In this document: positions 48,546 to 62,900 of the stretch, piece by piece
Layout: each line of letters starts with the position of its first letter
Numbering within the stretch: the first letter of the stretch is position 1
DNA from: Lingula anatina
Lineage: Eukaryota; Brachiopoda; Lingulata; Lingulida; Lingulidae
DNA length: 64,000 nt
Assembly (NCBI RefSeq): GCF_001039355.2
Contig: NW_019776094.1
Location: 50,711 to 114,710, forward strand
Direction: 5' to 3'
Translations under genes and position numbers: made by a program
Notes under the pieces: generated by a model
The model's database searches: none
Told to the model about the DNA's origin: nothing
The model's input: the letters and a program-made list of their open reading frames with translations, nothing else

Positions 48546-49556
48546 TAAGCATGTCAACATTTAGTGTTAAAAGACTGTATGATGTAAAAATGAAGATTGA
48601 TGGTGGTAGTTTTCAAAGTGAACTTGCTGGATGTCTTTCAAAAAAGTTTAAATATGTAATGTACCATGTTAACCTCCTGCTCCATGTGTCTCTAGTCTCT
48701 AAATATGATATAAGTATGCTATACAGTCACTGAGATATACACTGACTTACTAGATTTTAGATTTGAATATATATTTATTTTTACTAAAGGGTTGATGCTT
48801 AATGATGTAAGCCTTTATAATCAACATGTATTAAATGTTGTATGTTGCTATTTATCATCTTGTTCCCAGCTTGTTTTTGAACTCCCTGTTTCTTCTATCT
48901 AGAACTTTTTTTATCAGCCTGAATAAACTGTCATGTAAGCCTAACTATTATCGCCTGATAACACATACCACTTTGAGACAGTCAACTAAAGCATACTCCC
49001 CTTTATTTGAAAAAAAAAATATTGTTGAATTATTTTTTACCAATATAATGCTTTTGATGAGCATGATCTTAACTCATATTGGACTCAAAATTTATTTTAT
49101 CAACTAATTTTTAAAAAAGCATCAGTATAGTAAATTGTTTATGAAATATTGTAAAAAAGTTTGTTTTATTTCAACTATGGTACCTCAAAAAATATTTATA
49201 TCTTTTTACTATAACTCATTTTGCCGAATGTTATAATTATTAGTACTGGTACTTGCAGATGTTCATTCAGACTGACTTTGCATGCTCTGTGGCTTTTAGT
49301 TCTTTGCTTTTTCATCTCTGCTTCACTTTTTCTTTCTTCAGTTTTTTCCATTCTATCCAGTTTCTACTGGAGGACTAACCCTATTTGACTGAACCTTCCA
49401 AAACCCGTCTTGCGTCTTCTGTGCCGAGACGAGTTTAAAAACTCTCTATAAACTACTCAATAACTCTCACCAAATTTTATTTGCACTGGAGTTAAACCTC
49501 CACAGTATAAATTAACTTGCATAAAAGACTGCGCCTACAGCTACATATAAAGAAGT

Positions 49557-50559
49557 ATGCCCCTCCCTCCAATAGGCAGAGCTAGCACTCTAGTTCTTCT
49601 TGGAGAGGAGCACCTGCCACCTGTTGGTCGTAAAACAGGTAGGAATGCAGAACCACCAACGCCACCACCAGGAGCTGGCCAAAACCCAAGGCTATCCTCG
49701 GCTCCAAACTCCCAGCCACCTGCAGATCAAAGCTTGAGGTCATCTGCACTTGCCCCTGGACCTTTACAGCGACCAAAACCAGGCACCCTACAGCCTCTCT
49801 CTCTGGGCAGGGAACAGCAAGGCAGGAATGGGCTGGGTCCACGACCTGGTGCCCTGGCACCACTGCCACAAGCCTCTAGAGGACAGCAGAATCGTAGTTT
49901 ATTGGATGGGGAGGAAATCCAAGTTGGACGACTTCGTCCTAGGAAGAAGAACAAAGATAAAGCCTCTGTCCCAAAGCCACAGAGACGGGTCATTCCTGCT
50001 GCCAGGAGTGGACAGATGACACCAGATGACATGCAGCCAACTCGGAGACCTGAGAGCATATTTGAAGACAGAATCATCGAAGAAGATGATCCCATGTACT
50101 ACCTTGGAGAACTCCGATCTTATCTGGAGTATGTCACCCCAAGTTGGCAAGATGAGTTTGACCCGATTCTTCATCCTGATAACCCACTGGGTGCTGACAT
50201 ACCCCTGGGGACTGGCATCAGAGTTCCTCCTCGCTTCCCCAGGGCTGGGACCATGCCCCCTCAAGCCTGGTGGAAAGACCTTGACCTTGCAGGTTTCGTA
50301 GAGAAGCTGCTGTATGTACGCCCCGTGCTGCCGGTCATGTATCGTAAAGCATTCTCAGATGAGACCATCAGCGGGTCCTACGAGTTGAGAGTGTTGGATC
50401 CAGAGTTCCACCATCCCATACATCTGTTCCATGGGATGACCTCGGATAAGCTGCCGCATCCGCGTAAGATTCGCCATCCTCGGCCACTCCCTGAGGGCCA
50501 AGTGGTGAGACCACCACGTTGGAGGTTAACACACATAGCAAGAGCGTCGGGCCTTGCAG
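49557..50559 (+). CDS. Proline-rich protein exon, probable N-terminal extension of CEP164
   Basis: ATG 49557 has an in-frame TAA six bases upstream (TAA AGA AGT ATG), so this is a genuine frame start. 334 codons run to GCAG at 50559, followed by GT; the exon ends in phase 1, and the first CEP164 exon at 50933 enters in the matching phase. Residues 1-170 are low-complexity, rich in Pro, Arg and Gln. The second part looks folded and aromatic-rich (DDPMYYLGELRSYLEYVTPS, PPQAWWKDLDLAGFVEKLLY, LDPEFHHPIHLFHGM). I do not recognise the domain. Without the splice the frame stops immediately (GGT TAG), giving a 335-residue stand-alone protein, so a separate small gene is the alternative. Confidence 0.65.
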
Positions 50560-50932
50560 GTTAGCAGGCAAAGGGTGGGAGACAGTGACATGCTATCATA
50601 TCCTTGCCTTATATTGTTCTTCTTAAGGGAGATGGAGAAACAAACAACTCATAACAACAACTTCTTGTCCTTTTCTCTAACATAGCTCTGCTATTTCAAC
50701 TATTTTCTTTACTTGTTAAATCCTTTTTAGTTGTAGAGCTTTCATATTTTTCTTGAGTTAGAATTGAAATCCTTGCTGTACCTAGCTTGTTAACATTCTT
50801 CCGATTGCTTTCCTGTCTAGATGTAGCTTCTCTTTTAACTCAGTTGCTTTTTGTGTTGCTAGCATGCACTTCAGTAATCCACCTCAAATAGTTTGATATG
50901 AGATTTTGATTGTTCATTTCTCTGTACACCAG

Positions 50933-53900
50933 GTGCTTTAGATGAGGAAAAATGCTGCCAAGGCTACATGATGATTAATGATCAGATGATATTAGAGGAA
51001 GACTATGATGAGAGCTATGAACCCACAGAAGAAGGTATTTTTTAAAGAAAATGTGATATGTCAGTTTTGTATTTGTACAAGTATTTATGTGAAATATTAT
51101 GTGGTATATTATTTATCTAACATGTATAAGCAAATTATTACAGTAAAAAGGTATTAAAAGTAGATACTGCTTGTTGTAATTCATACATGTTTAAGTTTGT
51201 TCATTTAAATAATTTATCGTTATTTTTTTAAGTAAGAAGTGCAAAATTTTACCTATATGAAGATGTATGTGTCGCTCATTTGTTGTAAAATGTAAATTTC
51301 AGAAATCCGTGAATATGCTCAAATCATCGGGATTGATGTGGACAGAGAGCCTCATTTGATGTATGTTGCCCGTGAAGGCATCAATGCTCCACTACCAGCT
51401 GATTGGAAACCATGGTGAATATATGATTTTACAACAACAAATGTATGAACACCCACACATAAATGACACACGTCCCAAGTGTAATGGATTTCTAGAGAAA
51501 GATCGAAAGCAGCACTTTTCTTTTAGTATGCCTATAGATAATGACATAAGTTTGAGTAAGGACACTCACCAGTTCTTTGCGGTAGCATAATTTTGTTATT
51601 TCACCAACCAAGATTCTAGTGACAATCTGCTGAAAGCCTGTAAATCATTTAAAATCATTTTAAAAAGTCATTAAAAATTGTGCATAATTATACTTATTAT
51701 CATTTTCTTATTATTCTTTTTTCTCTCTTTCAGTCAAGACGTCAATGGAGACATCTACTACTTCAACTTCTCCACAGGGGAGAGCATCTGGGACCACCCC
51801 TGCGACAACTACTACAGAAAGATGGTGGAGGATGAGAGGCGCAGGCAGGTCATGCAGGGACCCAGGGCTGGAAATGGTCAGTGCTGGTGCATTCAGACAT
51901 AACACGGTCACTTCTTATCTTAAAACATGAGACTTACACCTTACACCCATGTTGGGTTGACTCTTGTTCTTGTTGTCCAGTTTTGATGGCCTCTTGATTA
52001 AGTTGATAAGCTCTACACATTCGGTCAATGAATCCCTCTCCTCCCCTATGGAAGTTTTATCCCCTTAGTGGTAGCATGGAGGGAAGTGGTTGGAATAAAG
52101 GGAGAATTATAATTAGTGACGTCTTTGGTAAACCTAGCCTTAGAGGGTTATCAGTAGTACTAGATTGAGGTCACTCCTAGGAATGTCCACTTAACTTGAA
52201 TGTTAACACGCCTTTCCCTTCATCAAAGACTTTTACACATTGTCCTTGCTGATATCAGTTATTTTAGACTCACATTTTACTGGATTATTTCTAATGAACA
52301 TCTCATTTTTACCAAGAAACTGCCTTTTTTTCACACTGACTTATGTTTTGTTTAAATGTTAAGACAAGAATGAATAAATTATTACCAAAAACTTGTCTTA
52401 AGATATTCATATCTGAACTAACTTAGACCATAAAATGACCTAGGTTTTTGACATCACCATTTGACAAAGAAATCCTGGATCTTTTATAGCCTTTTGGGAT
52501 AAAGCAGTAACAAAGGATTTTAAAAGGTATCTTCTTTTTGCAGCTGCTGGCAAAAAGAAAAAGGACACAGCCAAGAAAAAGAAGAAAGGCAAAAAGGATG
52601 AGGTAAGGTGAAGCTTTTATGGATGTTAGAATTTTATCAAAATTATTTGCTAATTAGCACTTGTTAGAAGTTGAATCCTGATAGTGAATTTCTACTGTGT
52701 ATGGTAAGTACTTCTAACTGAAAGTGTATCTAATGACAATGATTATGGAATACATGACTGTTATGAAAAGATTTATCTATTAACATATGCATCCATTAAC
52801 ATGTTATATAATGGAAACAGTGGCCATTATTTTTGGTGAATGTGTATGAAAACTCATCTTGTAGTGCTTACATGTCCCATACAGTGCTGTTTGATAACAC
52901 ATTTATAGGACCTGCAACCTGTGTCCACAATGAGGTCCCCCCAGGCAACCCTCACTTCTCCCAGAATGCCCTTGGGTCCTATAAGTCAGGTGATCACTGT
53001 GTGGCTTCCCAGAATGCATTGCACGTGTTGTGATTAGTTGATTGATGTTTAGATATTTAGTCCAATGCAATCAATGTTCACTTACCCTGTTCTATTAGAA
53101 AATGTGCGTAGGCTGAAAAATGGAAATTGCTATTTATAAAATGTTTGTATTTTGGCTGTAAATGCACACTGCTTATTGTTGCTTTTATTCATTGCACCAT
53201 CTTGATGTTACCGTACATGTGTTGTTTCTGTGCACTGTTGTGTGTAAAAAAATTAACCCTGGTCAAAAAGATGTATTTTTTCTTTGATAAATCTGAAAGC
53301 TTTGGAACAGCTTTTTAATTTTTGTTGTAAAAATGAATGACTGTTTCTACTGCTGAGTGTTGAAGACGATTTTGGCTTAGTTGAAATTAGATTGTATAAT
53401 AGTTGCACAAAACGTAGACTGTGTTATGTTATTGCCACATTGCTTCCATAAAATACAATTAACTAAAATTGAATGCTGTGATGCCTCTTTAAAGCCATGT
53501 TGTCGTGCTTACATTTCTGAAGTTTTATTCTTTTTGATAACTTCTGGTACAGCTTCTTTGCTACATATAAATATATTTGCGAGGTATTGTAAGAGCACTA
53601 ATTTTGTATTTTCATTTCATTTATTTAGCAGTTCAATAAAAGTAGCTGGGAAAGTTTTTATGTAACACTAACCCTTAGCAGATGAATATATTTGAATGTG
53701 CTTGACTGTCTTGGTGTGAACTTACAGTTAAAAATAAATATTAGCATCTTCTCCATCATTTTTATTTGTCAGAAGTTCATTCAACATAACCCCATGATTT
53801 CAGTCACATTTGTAAACTGTAGGATGACATCTTTTCCACATGTACCATTATCTTTCAGCAAAAGCTGTTTATTTAATGTCATGTTTATATGTTAGGGGTC

Positions 53901-56900
53901 TAAAATTTAGTTTCATCTCCTTTTATATTGTATTTTATAATATAAAATAAGTAAAGGTCATGCAAAGCAGTTAGCATCCTGACATGGATGAAAAGGACAT
54001 TGTACACAATGGCCTAAATTTACTGAATATATAACTAACTGTTTCAGCCACAGGGACTTGGTCCACTGAAGGGAGGAGAGACCCCCTTAGGGAGCCCCAT
54101 GAACACCCTGGGGAGCCCCATGAACACTCTAGGGGGCAGCACCATGGGAAGCTCTCTTGGCAAACATGGATCTCTCGGACCACTCAGGCCTGTGGGGAGC
54201 ATGGAGGTAAGAGGCTGACCTATGCCCAGCAGATGGACTTTTGTGCCCAAACTTAGCACTGCTTGCATGTTACAAAATGCTTAGTCTTTTAGGTCCATTT
54301 TACTGTCAGTTGTGCTATCATTTTTCAGTTTCTTTTCTCTTTTCTACATGCCCAGTAACCTACACTTTAAGATATACCCACCCGTCTATTTCTCTTTATT
54401 TAATATGCACTAATCACTTACTTTTGCTTTTTGTCTCCTTTGCTAACTGACCCAATTCTCACACTGTCACCTGCATGTTTGTTTGCATGTTAACTTCCAG
54501 GGTCTACCTTCTTCAAAACCTCCTCTGCCTCCTCTGAATGCACAAAACCAACCTGATGCTTTCAACAAACCTGCTCTCCCTTCTATTCAGGTGATTCTCT
54601 CTTTTCCTTTCTCAGACTAGGGTAAAAAACATAAATGGCACATGTAATGTGATATAGATAGTTATGGAATAAAGTCACAGCTTCATTGATGTATTTGCCT
54701 GTGATTAGTATTTGTATAACCTGAATGACCTGTTTTCATGAATGATTTTTAAAAGTGAGTGAGTGATTAAGTAACATTTTAATTTCTACATTATTTGTTT
54801 TAATCAATTTTCCTGTTTTAATCAATTTTTTTCTAGCCTTCTTCTCTTTTTTCATGTTTTATTGTAAAGTCTTTTTAACAAATTCAGATATTTACACTCA
54901 AATATTATTATTATTATATACTTTTATTATTATTATTATATACTTTTATTATTATTATTATTGTACCACCAGCGTTAGCGCTGGCGGTACACATGGTTTC
55001 GGTCTCGTCCGGATCGTTCCGCCGGCTCCGCCGGCTCCGCCGGACGGCTACCGTTACCGCTTCTCCTCCTAGACGGTAAGGCCCCCCATACCCATCTCAT
55101 GGATTTAGGTCACCTATAATCTCAACTCGTTCCACGTAAAATTTGGGCTTTGTCGGTATTGGGGTCNGGTCTATACGAAAGCGCTTGCTCCATCTGGTGG
55201 TACAATATTCGGAGGCGGTATCGCCTCTCTGATCCTCTAGTTATTATTATTATTATCATTTACTTCAGCCCATGAACACAATGGGCAGCACCCTGGGGTC
55301 CATGGGGTCAACAGGTGTCAGGCTGGGGAGTAGCTCTGATGGACTGGCTCTGGGAGAAGGTGGTGGAGGCAAGAAGTTCCTCAAGTCCAACCGTGCCAAG
55401 GATGCCCCGACCTCCATGATGTCCAAGCATGAGGAGAAGCTGGACTTGGGGGGAATGTCAGACAGTGATGTGAGTTGCTGGGTGGTTGTTGGCATTTGTA
55501 TATGTTTGGCAAATGGCTGGACGTATTCTTGTTTGCTTAAACTTTAAGTTAAAGAAAATCTAAAATATTTTTTCCTTTAATAATCATTGGTTTAGTTTTG
55601 ACTTGACAAGTATCTAAGTATTTTGATGAATTCATTCTTTTAGTAGTATATTTCCCTAGATAAGACTCATTGCCTTTGTGAAACAAAGGGTGACATTTTT
55701 GAATGTCCATTTCAGTCTGACAATGACAGGAACAACCTGAAGAACATCCGTTTTGATTTGGCAGAGATGGAGAAGGCTACAGAGTTTGGCTATGAGGTGT
55801 TTATTGTACTACGCAGTAATAATAGTAATATACTGTCTTTTCCCCTCCCAACCTCCCAGTCTCCACCCCCACCCCAACCTAAAAACCTGGACAAACTAAA
55901 ATGTTTTCTTACATATTCTTTGTAATACAATCTTTATGTACACTCAGATAATCATTGTGTAGATGCTTTTATTACTGATTCAGTTCGATTAACGTGATTC
56001 ACAGTGTAAAACAACTCGCTATGTTTGCCTGTTAATTTAGACCAGAAAGCAATTCTGGATATGTACTAGGTTGTGATAAGTGAATTGGTTCGGACATGTT
56101 AAGAAGACACCTATGTTGATATGATGTGTATTTATTTCCCTGCAGACATCTGAGGCCAGTGATAAACCTGCCAAGCCTGTACAGTCTGAGAGTGACAGTG
56201 AGGATTACGGAAAAGATATCGTAAGTAAAAAAAAAAAAAAAAAGATATATAAAAGTTTAAGTTATTAGAAAAGTCAAGAACATGAAATTTGAGTAGTCTG
56301 CAACATGAAGGCTGTTTTAATAATAGCAATCTTCTTTTCTGTTTGGACGTAATCAGGTAACAGCATTGCACTTTGAAATATCAAATATTTGTCAAATTCA
56401 CATGGAAACAATAATGTTACTTGTCATTTTATAAGAATTTTTTTTTACACAAAGTATACAAAATTATTGCATTTTAGTAATAGACCTCTTAGCCTGGAAG
56501 TATTTAGTGTGATTTATATGTTGCAAAATTGCTCAGATTTGAAGTTATTTGGTTATTTATGACACACTGTTTATATGTTACATTGTTACTACAGACAATG
56601 CCATACAGGTGGAAGCTGATCCTTGCAAGTTAAGGTGTGGTCTCCAAGTAGCTGCGGTATTGTCTCCATGTAGTCATATTTAAATGATCATTTTCTGACT
56701 GCAGAATCCCAGGAGATGTGCTATTGACTGGCTTCTTTGAAATTTCCAGTCTTCTTTTGTCGTGGGCACACAGAAAAGCTATTACAGATTAGTAATGTTT
56801 TAATGAGATTTCAGAAATCTGGAGTTGGTCAAGATTTGATGAAAATAATAGCCTTATTTAAAAGATATACAGTAAGGTGTCTTGAAATTTCAGGATTTTG

Positions 56901-59900
56901 GAATTGATAGGAATTTAGATGAAAAGATAGCATTAAATCTCAGCGATGATGATGAAGAGTCAACACAGGAAGCCCTCCGTATGTCAGGGAGGAAGAAGGA
57001 GCCAACCCCTCAGAAAAGGGTACATGTTTTATAAGAACTTATTCCATTAGAAATAGATTTCTCCACTTGCTGCTTTAGTGCTTTGTGTGCTAATAATTAC
57101 TACTGATTTTTTTGTCCATGTGTGCTTTTGTTATTAATTTTTTGCAATAGAAGACTGAAGGCAATGATCACCCTTTGTGACAATTCCCTTTTAGTTTGCT
57201 TCATGTAATTTTTGTATGTATATCCTTTTAATGGTGCTGGTTATGTGCATTTCCTTACTCTATGCTTTATGTTTCATATAAATTCTTCTTTCTTATGACA
57301 TCTGGTATTTGGAGGTACCAAGAAAAGTGAGATGTTGCTTCCTGCTACTTTTTCATTGGATGTACACTATATCTTTCTCTTTCTTCGTTTCAAATACTTT
57401 AATTTCTTTCTTTAGCTTGATTGTCATTCTGTATGATCACTTGCTTATGTGATATTGTCTTTCTTTCTTTCTTTCTTTCTTTCAACATTACATCTAAAAT
57501 AATTCCTTTCCAGTGTCTTGTAATTATTGGAGTTTAGTGCAATTATTACTAGTTGAAGATGTTCTCATCTTCATCCTTAGCACTGAGAGAATAGTCAAGG
57601 GTTTGTTCAGTGATATATGACATTCAAGCTTATAGTTCCACATTTTATGCTTAAAATGGCCATATGCACACTAACTGAGTATATTTTTAACCCCATTTAT
57701 ATAACTGTAGTCCTGATAATGTCCAACACCTTGCTTTATGTCTTGTCTCTCTTATGTCATAGATTCCATCAGGAATTGTCCCCCAGACACAGCCCCCAAA
57801 GAAAACATTTGATGATGACTTGCACTTGGTATGTGATGTAGAGTACTTGCCAGTTTTGTTTTTGTCCAACTAGAAAAGAAAAAGATGATTAAACTTGGAT
57901 CCTTTATGGTTTTTATTTTTATCTGTGTTATCTCTCATCTGGATGTTTTTCCTTTTACACCTTATTTTACCATTTTTGTATAGGACTTTTATTACTGTTT
58001 GTTTCAAAGTTAAATGATTGAAAAATTCCCTTCATTTGCTGTGATTTAGTCCCTGTTTCTAAGAGAGAAATTCTTTCCTACTCTTTCTTTTGCTTTCCTT
58101 GCAATCTTGATTTAATGCTCTTAATGTGTTCCTTTATTGATTTGCTGCTTTTGTAAGTTGCAAATTTTAGCATTCTTTTTCTTTCTCTTTTTTCCTTCCT
58201 CTGTGTCTGTGTATCTGTGTGTAGAGTGACATAGATTCTGACTCTGACTCCTCTCTGAAAGCAGCACTCAATATGCAAAGTAGAAATGTCAGGGAGCATG
58301 AGAGACAGCTGCAATTGGTATGTCACATGTTTGGTATAACATGCAGGAATTTTCATTTATTTTTTTTAAACATTTGTCAAATATGTTTTTGCTAAATTTG
58401 GCATAGTAGAGCTTAACCAAATGGTTAAAAAAAAAACAAATGGTGAATACATTCTTATTTGACTGTGGAAAATGTAAAATTTGTTAGTGTTTATAGCTAA
58501 ATTTTACATTTAAATAGTTGAAAATATTGATTTAAGTTGGGTTAAACTTACCCAGCTATTTGGCTTATGGAAATTCATTTTACAGAAAACCCAGCACGTC
58601 ATGTAAACATTGGGACAAATAATGTCATTTTTAGTAAACTCTTAAGTGGGTTTAAAATTAACAGCTTGTATTTCATCAAATCAGGACAAAGCTCAATCAT
58701 TTAAAATCATATTTTATAACTGTTACTAAGCTTTTGTTATGATTTCATAACATAAAAGTAAGGTCATGTATTTACTCATTCGTTATCTTTATTCTATTAG
58801 GATTTTGAACCAGCCACCAAGGTTATCCTACCTTCCCCCTCTGCCAGTGGCACCTCCATGGAGGACGAGAGGAAAAGAAAGGCTGAAATGGCAGCTCTGG
58901 CAGCAGAGAAGTAAGTGTGCATGTGTGTGTGTGTGTTTGTGTGTCCGCACATGCATGTATGTCTGTATATATAACTCTTCCTTCTTGCATTTTCAATTTT
59001 CTTTTGCCATAAAGATTGGTTCTTGTTAGCNTGGCAGCTCTGGCAGCAGAGAAGTAAGTGTGCATGTGTGTGTGTGTGTTTGTGTGTCCGCACATGCATG
59101 TATGTCTGTATATATAACTCTTCCTTCTTGCATTTTCAATTTTCTTTTGCCATAAAGATTGGTTCTTGTTAGCAACAAGTAGTAAATATAAGATTGTTAT
59201 TTCTTTTTCTACTCATAATTCAACAAACAATCTAACACTGCATTTGTAAGAATTGAAGTGCAGAATATGTTTGGCGTCATTGTCTCTTTAGAATCTAATA
59301 GATAATTTTAAAAAAGTGTTTTATCAGTGCATACACTTAACAGTAGCAAATTGCAATTACAGAAGGGCTGAGAGTGACAGACAGCTCAAGGCTGAGGAGG
59401 AAAAGTTGAAAGCAGCCAATGAGAAGGCCCTGGACGAGCTGCGTAAAAAGTTACAAGAGGAGGAAGAAAACGCCAAGCTTGAAATGTTGGAGGTAGGTGC
59501 TGACCCAGTTATACTGCTTAAACTTTAAGATTTGATGGAAGTTGTTTTCTTGAGATTAGTGCTGGTGTTTGGGGTCAAGGACTGAATACTTAGATAAAAT
59601 TATTTGTACAACAGGTGCTAAATTTTCACCTATCATCTTAAAAACGTGTCAGGAAGTCTTTTTTTCTTAATCCCCTACTGTTGACTTTTGATATGATTGT
59701 AGGAGAAAGAAGAGAGGCTGTCTCAGCTGAGGAAAGATATCCAGAGGGAGACAGAGGCAGCTGAGAGAGATCTGAGACAAACTAAAGAGAACAAGCTCAG
59801 GTTTGTTGAATTTTGTGTTGACATCTTTTGGAATACTTTGTGAAATTGTATGTTATATATTTTACATAGCAGGTGAGGTGAGGTGTGCATCATGCATTTA

Positions 59901-62900
59901 AGATCATAGAATTTAACCTAGACTTTATCGTGCTATATTATAATGTTATCTATTTTTGTTATTATTTTTTAATTTTCTTTTCTTCTTTTTCTTTCTTATT
60001 CAATTATAAATGATCTGCCTAATTACCACTTGCATCACATTTCATTTCTCAGAATCCTCAGAGATGAGATCAATGAAGAGACAGAGGATGAAGAGACCAA
60101 ACTAATGCAAGGCAAGCTGGACTCCCTGGCTAAAATAAGAAGAGAAATGAAGGTAGACACTGAGGAGGAGACCAAGGAAATGAGGTACTTTGTTCTTCCT
60201 CTTGATGTTTGCAATACTGTTAAGATGTGTTTTGATTATGGTGAAAGGTGATAAAGTTAACCAACAGATGACAAGTATAATACGTTCTTTGTAGATTTCA
60301 TCAAATTCCCAATATGAATTATAATTTTAAAAAAATGAATATGCTTTCCAAATGTTTTTAGTCATTTTATTTCTGGGACTACTACAACCCTGGTAAACTT
60401 TATATCCAAATTCAATTACTGGTGAAAAGCAATCACCATTTTGTTCTCTCTCTGCAGGGAAGAGCATGCTAAAGAGCTGGAAAAGATCAAAGCAGAGCTT
60501 GCTGAGGTCCGGAACAAAGAGAGGGGAAACATTGAGGAAGAGAGGAAAAAAGCCAGAGAGGAGATTAAGAGAGAGGTAAAGATTTTTGGGTGACATATAT
60601 TTATTAGCAGAAGCGTGCATTGATGTAGTGGTTTGGGCATTTTATTATTTGTTGTCAGTGTGATGTAGCTGTGATAGCTTTAGTAGAGGATAAAGTGTGC
60701 CTGGCATTCTGTTCAAGAGACTGACAGCTAAAAACCTACAGGAACATTCATCAGGATTCTGTAGTAGTAAACAGTTAGATTGGGCAGGCTGTAAAGGCAA
60801 GCAATGGACATTGGAACATTAAAAATGTACAAATCATATAAAATTTTCTTGGAAATTTAGATATCCTATCTAAAACTTTTGAGAAAATCATGCTCACTAA
60901 AGGTGTTCTTGATTTCTCTCCATCTCCATGATACGAGGTACTCAAATATCAAAAACTTTTGGGTTTTTAGATTGCTTTTTTTAAATTGGTTTATAGATTG
61001 TCATTTTGACATCAGTTTCAAGGAAAAAAACTCCAAGAAAAATTAATTATATTTTTGCCCAATGTTCATTGTAAGGGTGTTACTTAATGAAATGCTTCAG
61101 CTTCTTACAACATTGCGTGAACAGTAGCTAACTGCTTTTGCTTCAGATTGAAGAATATCTCTCAGAGGAGAAAGAAAAGCTTGAGGAAGAGAAGCAGGAG
61201 AGGGTGGACGAGATCAACGAGCAGTATGAGAAAGAAATCGAGGAGATGACAAAACAGCTGCAGAAGGAGCACAATGCTAATGTCCAGGAAAGCAGGAAAA
61301 AAATCATCATGAAACATGAGCAGGTGCTTACAACTCACATACAGTTAATATGTGAATTTAATGAAGATTTATATTTGTGTATTGATATGTTGTGGGGACA
61401 TGTCATTTTAGGCATACAGAATTTGTACTTGGCATGGTGATGTTTTAAGATACATTATTACAGGAATATCCCAATTGTAATTCTCATGGTTATTACTTGT
61501 GTAACAAATTGACAGCTGTAGAAATAGAAACTATACTAGATATTGTTGAAGTCTAAGAGGACCATTTATTTGATTTTTAAGAGCTAAGCATAGTGAAGTG
61601 TGAAATGGGGCTTAGAAAAGGTAGCAATCAAATTTAGTGCTCTAAACAGACCTAGAAAAATGTGCAGCTGATAATGAGAGTGAAGTTTGCAGTGTTTTTG
61701 CTTTGATTTGAATTGCATATGACAACTCTTAGCAGACATCACACGTGATTTTTTTCCTCAAATTCATCACTGTCAAACAAACGTAGAGGAGAGGTGATGA
61801 GTATAGGTGCTAAAAAGAGAAAACCAAGTAAAGTTTGATGGGTAATACTTCATAGTTATTTTTTTTTTCAAATGTTTTTCTTTTAATGATAAAAATTTCA
61901 TCAAATCCAGGACATGAAAGATCTAGAGACAGAGCTGAAGACTTTGCAACAGAACGAACTAGACAGAAAAGAACAGGAGGTCAAGGCGGCCAGAGAGAGA
62001 CAGAAGGCCGTTGATGATCTAGAAAGAGGCCTGGACGATGTCCTGAAGGAGAAGAAAGATGAGATCAAGGCAGAGCAGAATAAGGTCCTGGCTGATATGA
62101 AAGCTGACTTTGAGAAAACTGTGAAGAAAATGCAAGAGGAATACAAGCAGAAGGTGATTATTTATTTGTTTGTTGTTTGTTTGTTTATTTCTGTTAAGTA
62201 ATTTTTCCTCTATAAAAATTTTCAATAAATTTCCAGACAAAGATTGTGTGATTTTGGTAAAAAAAAAATAAAACAGTAAAATTAAAAAAACAAAGTTATT
62301 TTCATTTCAGGAAAAGAAAGAGAAAGAAAAAGTGGAACAGCAGCTTGAGACGTTGAAGAAAGAACTGAAGCAGAAGCAACAAGAGGAACTGGAGGAAGTT
62401 AGAGAAGAATTTGATGATATAAAGAAAACTCTAAGAGCGGATTTGCAACAAGAGGTGAGAAACACAGGGTAGAGATGGGTAGGGTGGGAAGAGGTGGGTT
62501 GGGGAGTAAAATTCCCATTACAAAGTTTGGTTATACAGAGAGAGAAAATGTGATGAAAGCAAATGTGTGCTACCACTTTATTATTGGACCTAAAGCATTA
62601 GCATGAAGTTTTCCAAATTGAGGTTTTGATGTTGATAAACCATTTCATGAACACTGACTTTATTCTGTCATGAAATATGAGACTATTGTAGGATATATTG
62701 CAGTTTTGGAATAATAACATTGTGGCAATTAAGGAAGTTGGAATCAGTAGAATAACTTGTCATATTTTTATTCTCCTTGAAGCTTGACGATGTTCAAAAG
62801 GAAAAGAAAAAGAAGACTGATCTCAGAGCAGAGAATGAGAAAGAGTTGAACAAGATCAAGGCTGATTTTGAGAAACAGTCCAGGAAGCAGAAGGAAGACA

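Larger units (their letters stand above)
46232..49556. other. Intergenic region between the array and CEP164, including its 5' region
   Basis: No supported coding sequence. Contains an ATT microsatellite (about 46280-46321), a stretch rich in TAGGCCTA (about 46370-46505), a TTAA-flanked inverted-repeat element (47130-47466) and a possible promoter plus noncoding exon for the downstream gene. Confidence 0.55.

Noticed and set aside
59032-59055. Second copy of a CEP164 exon end
   Set aside because: Exact 142-bp repeat separated by a single N indicates an assembly duplicate, not an extra exon.
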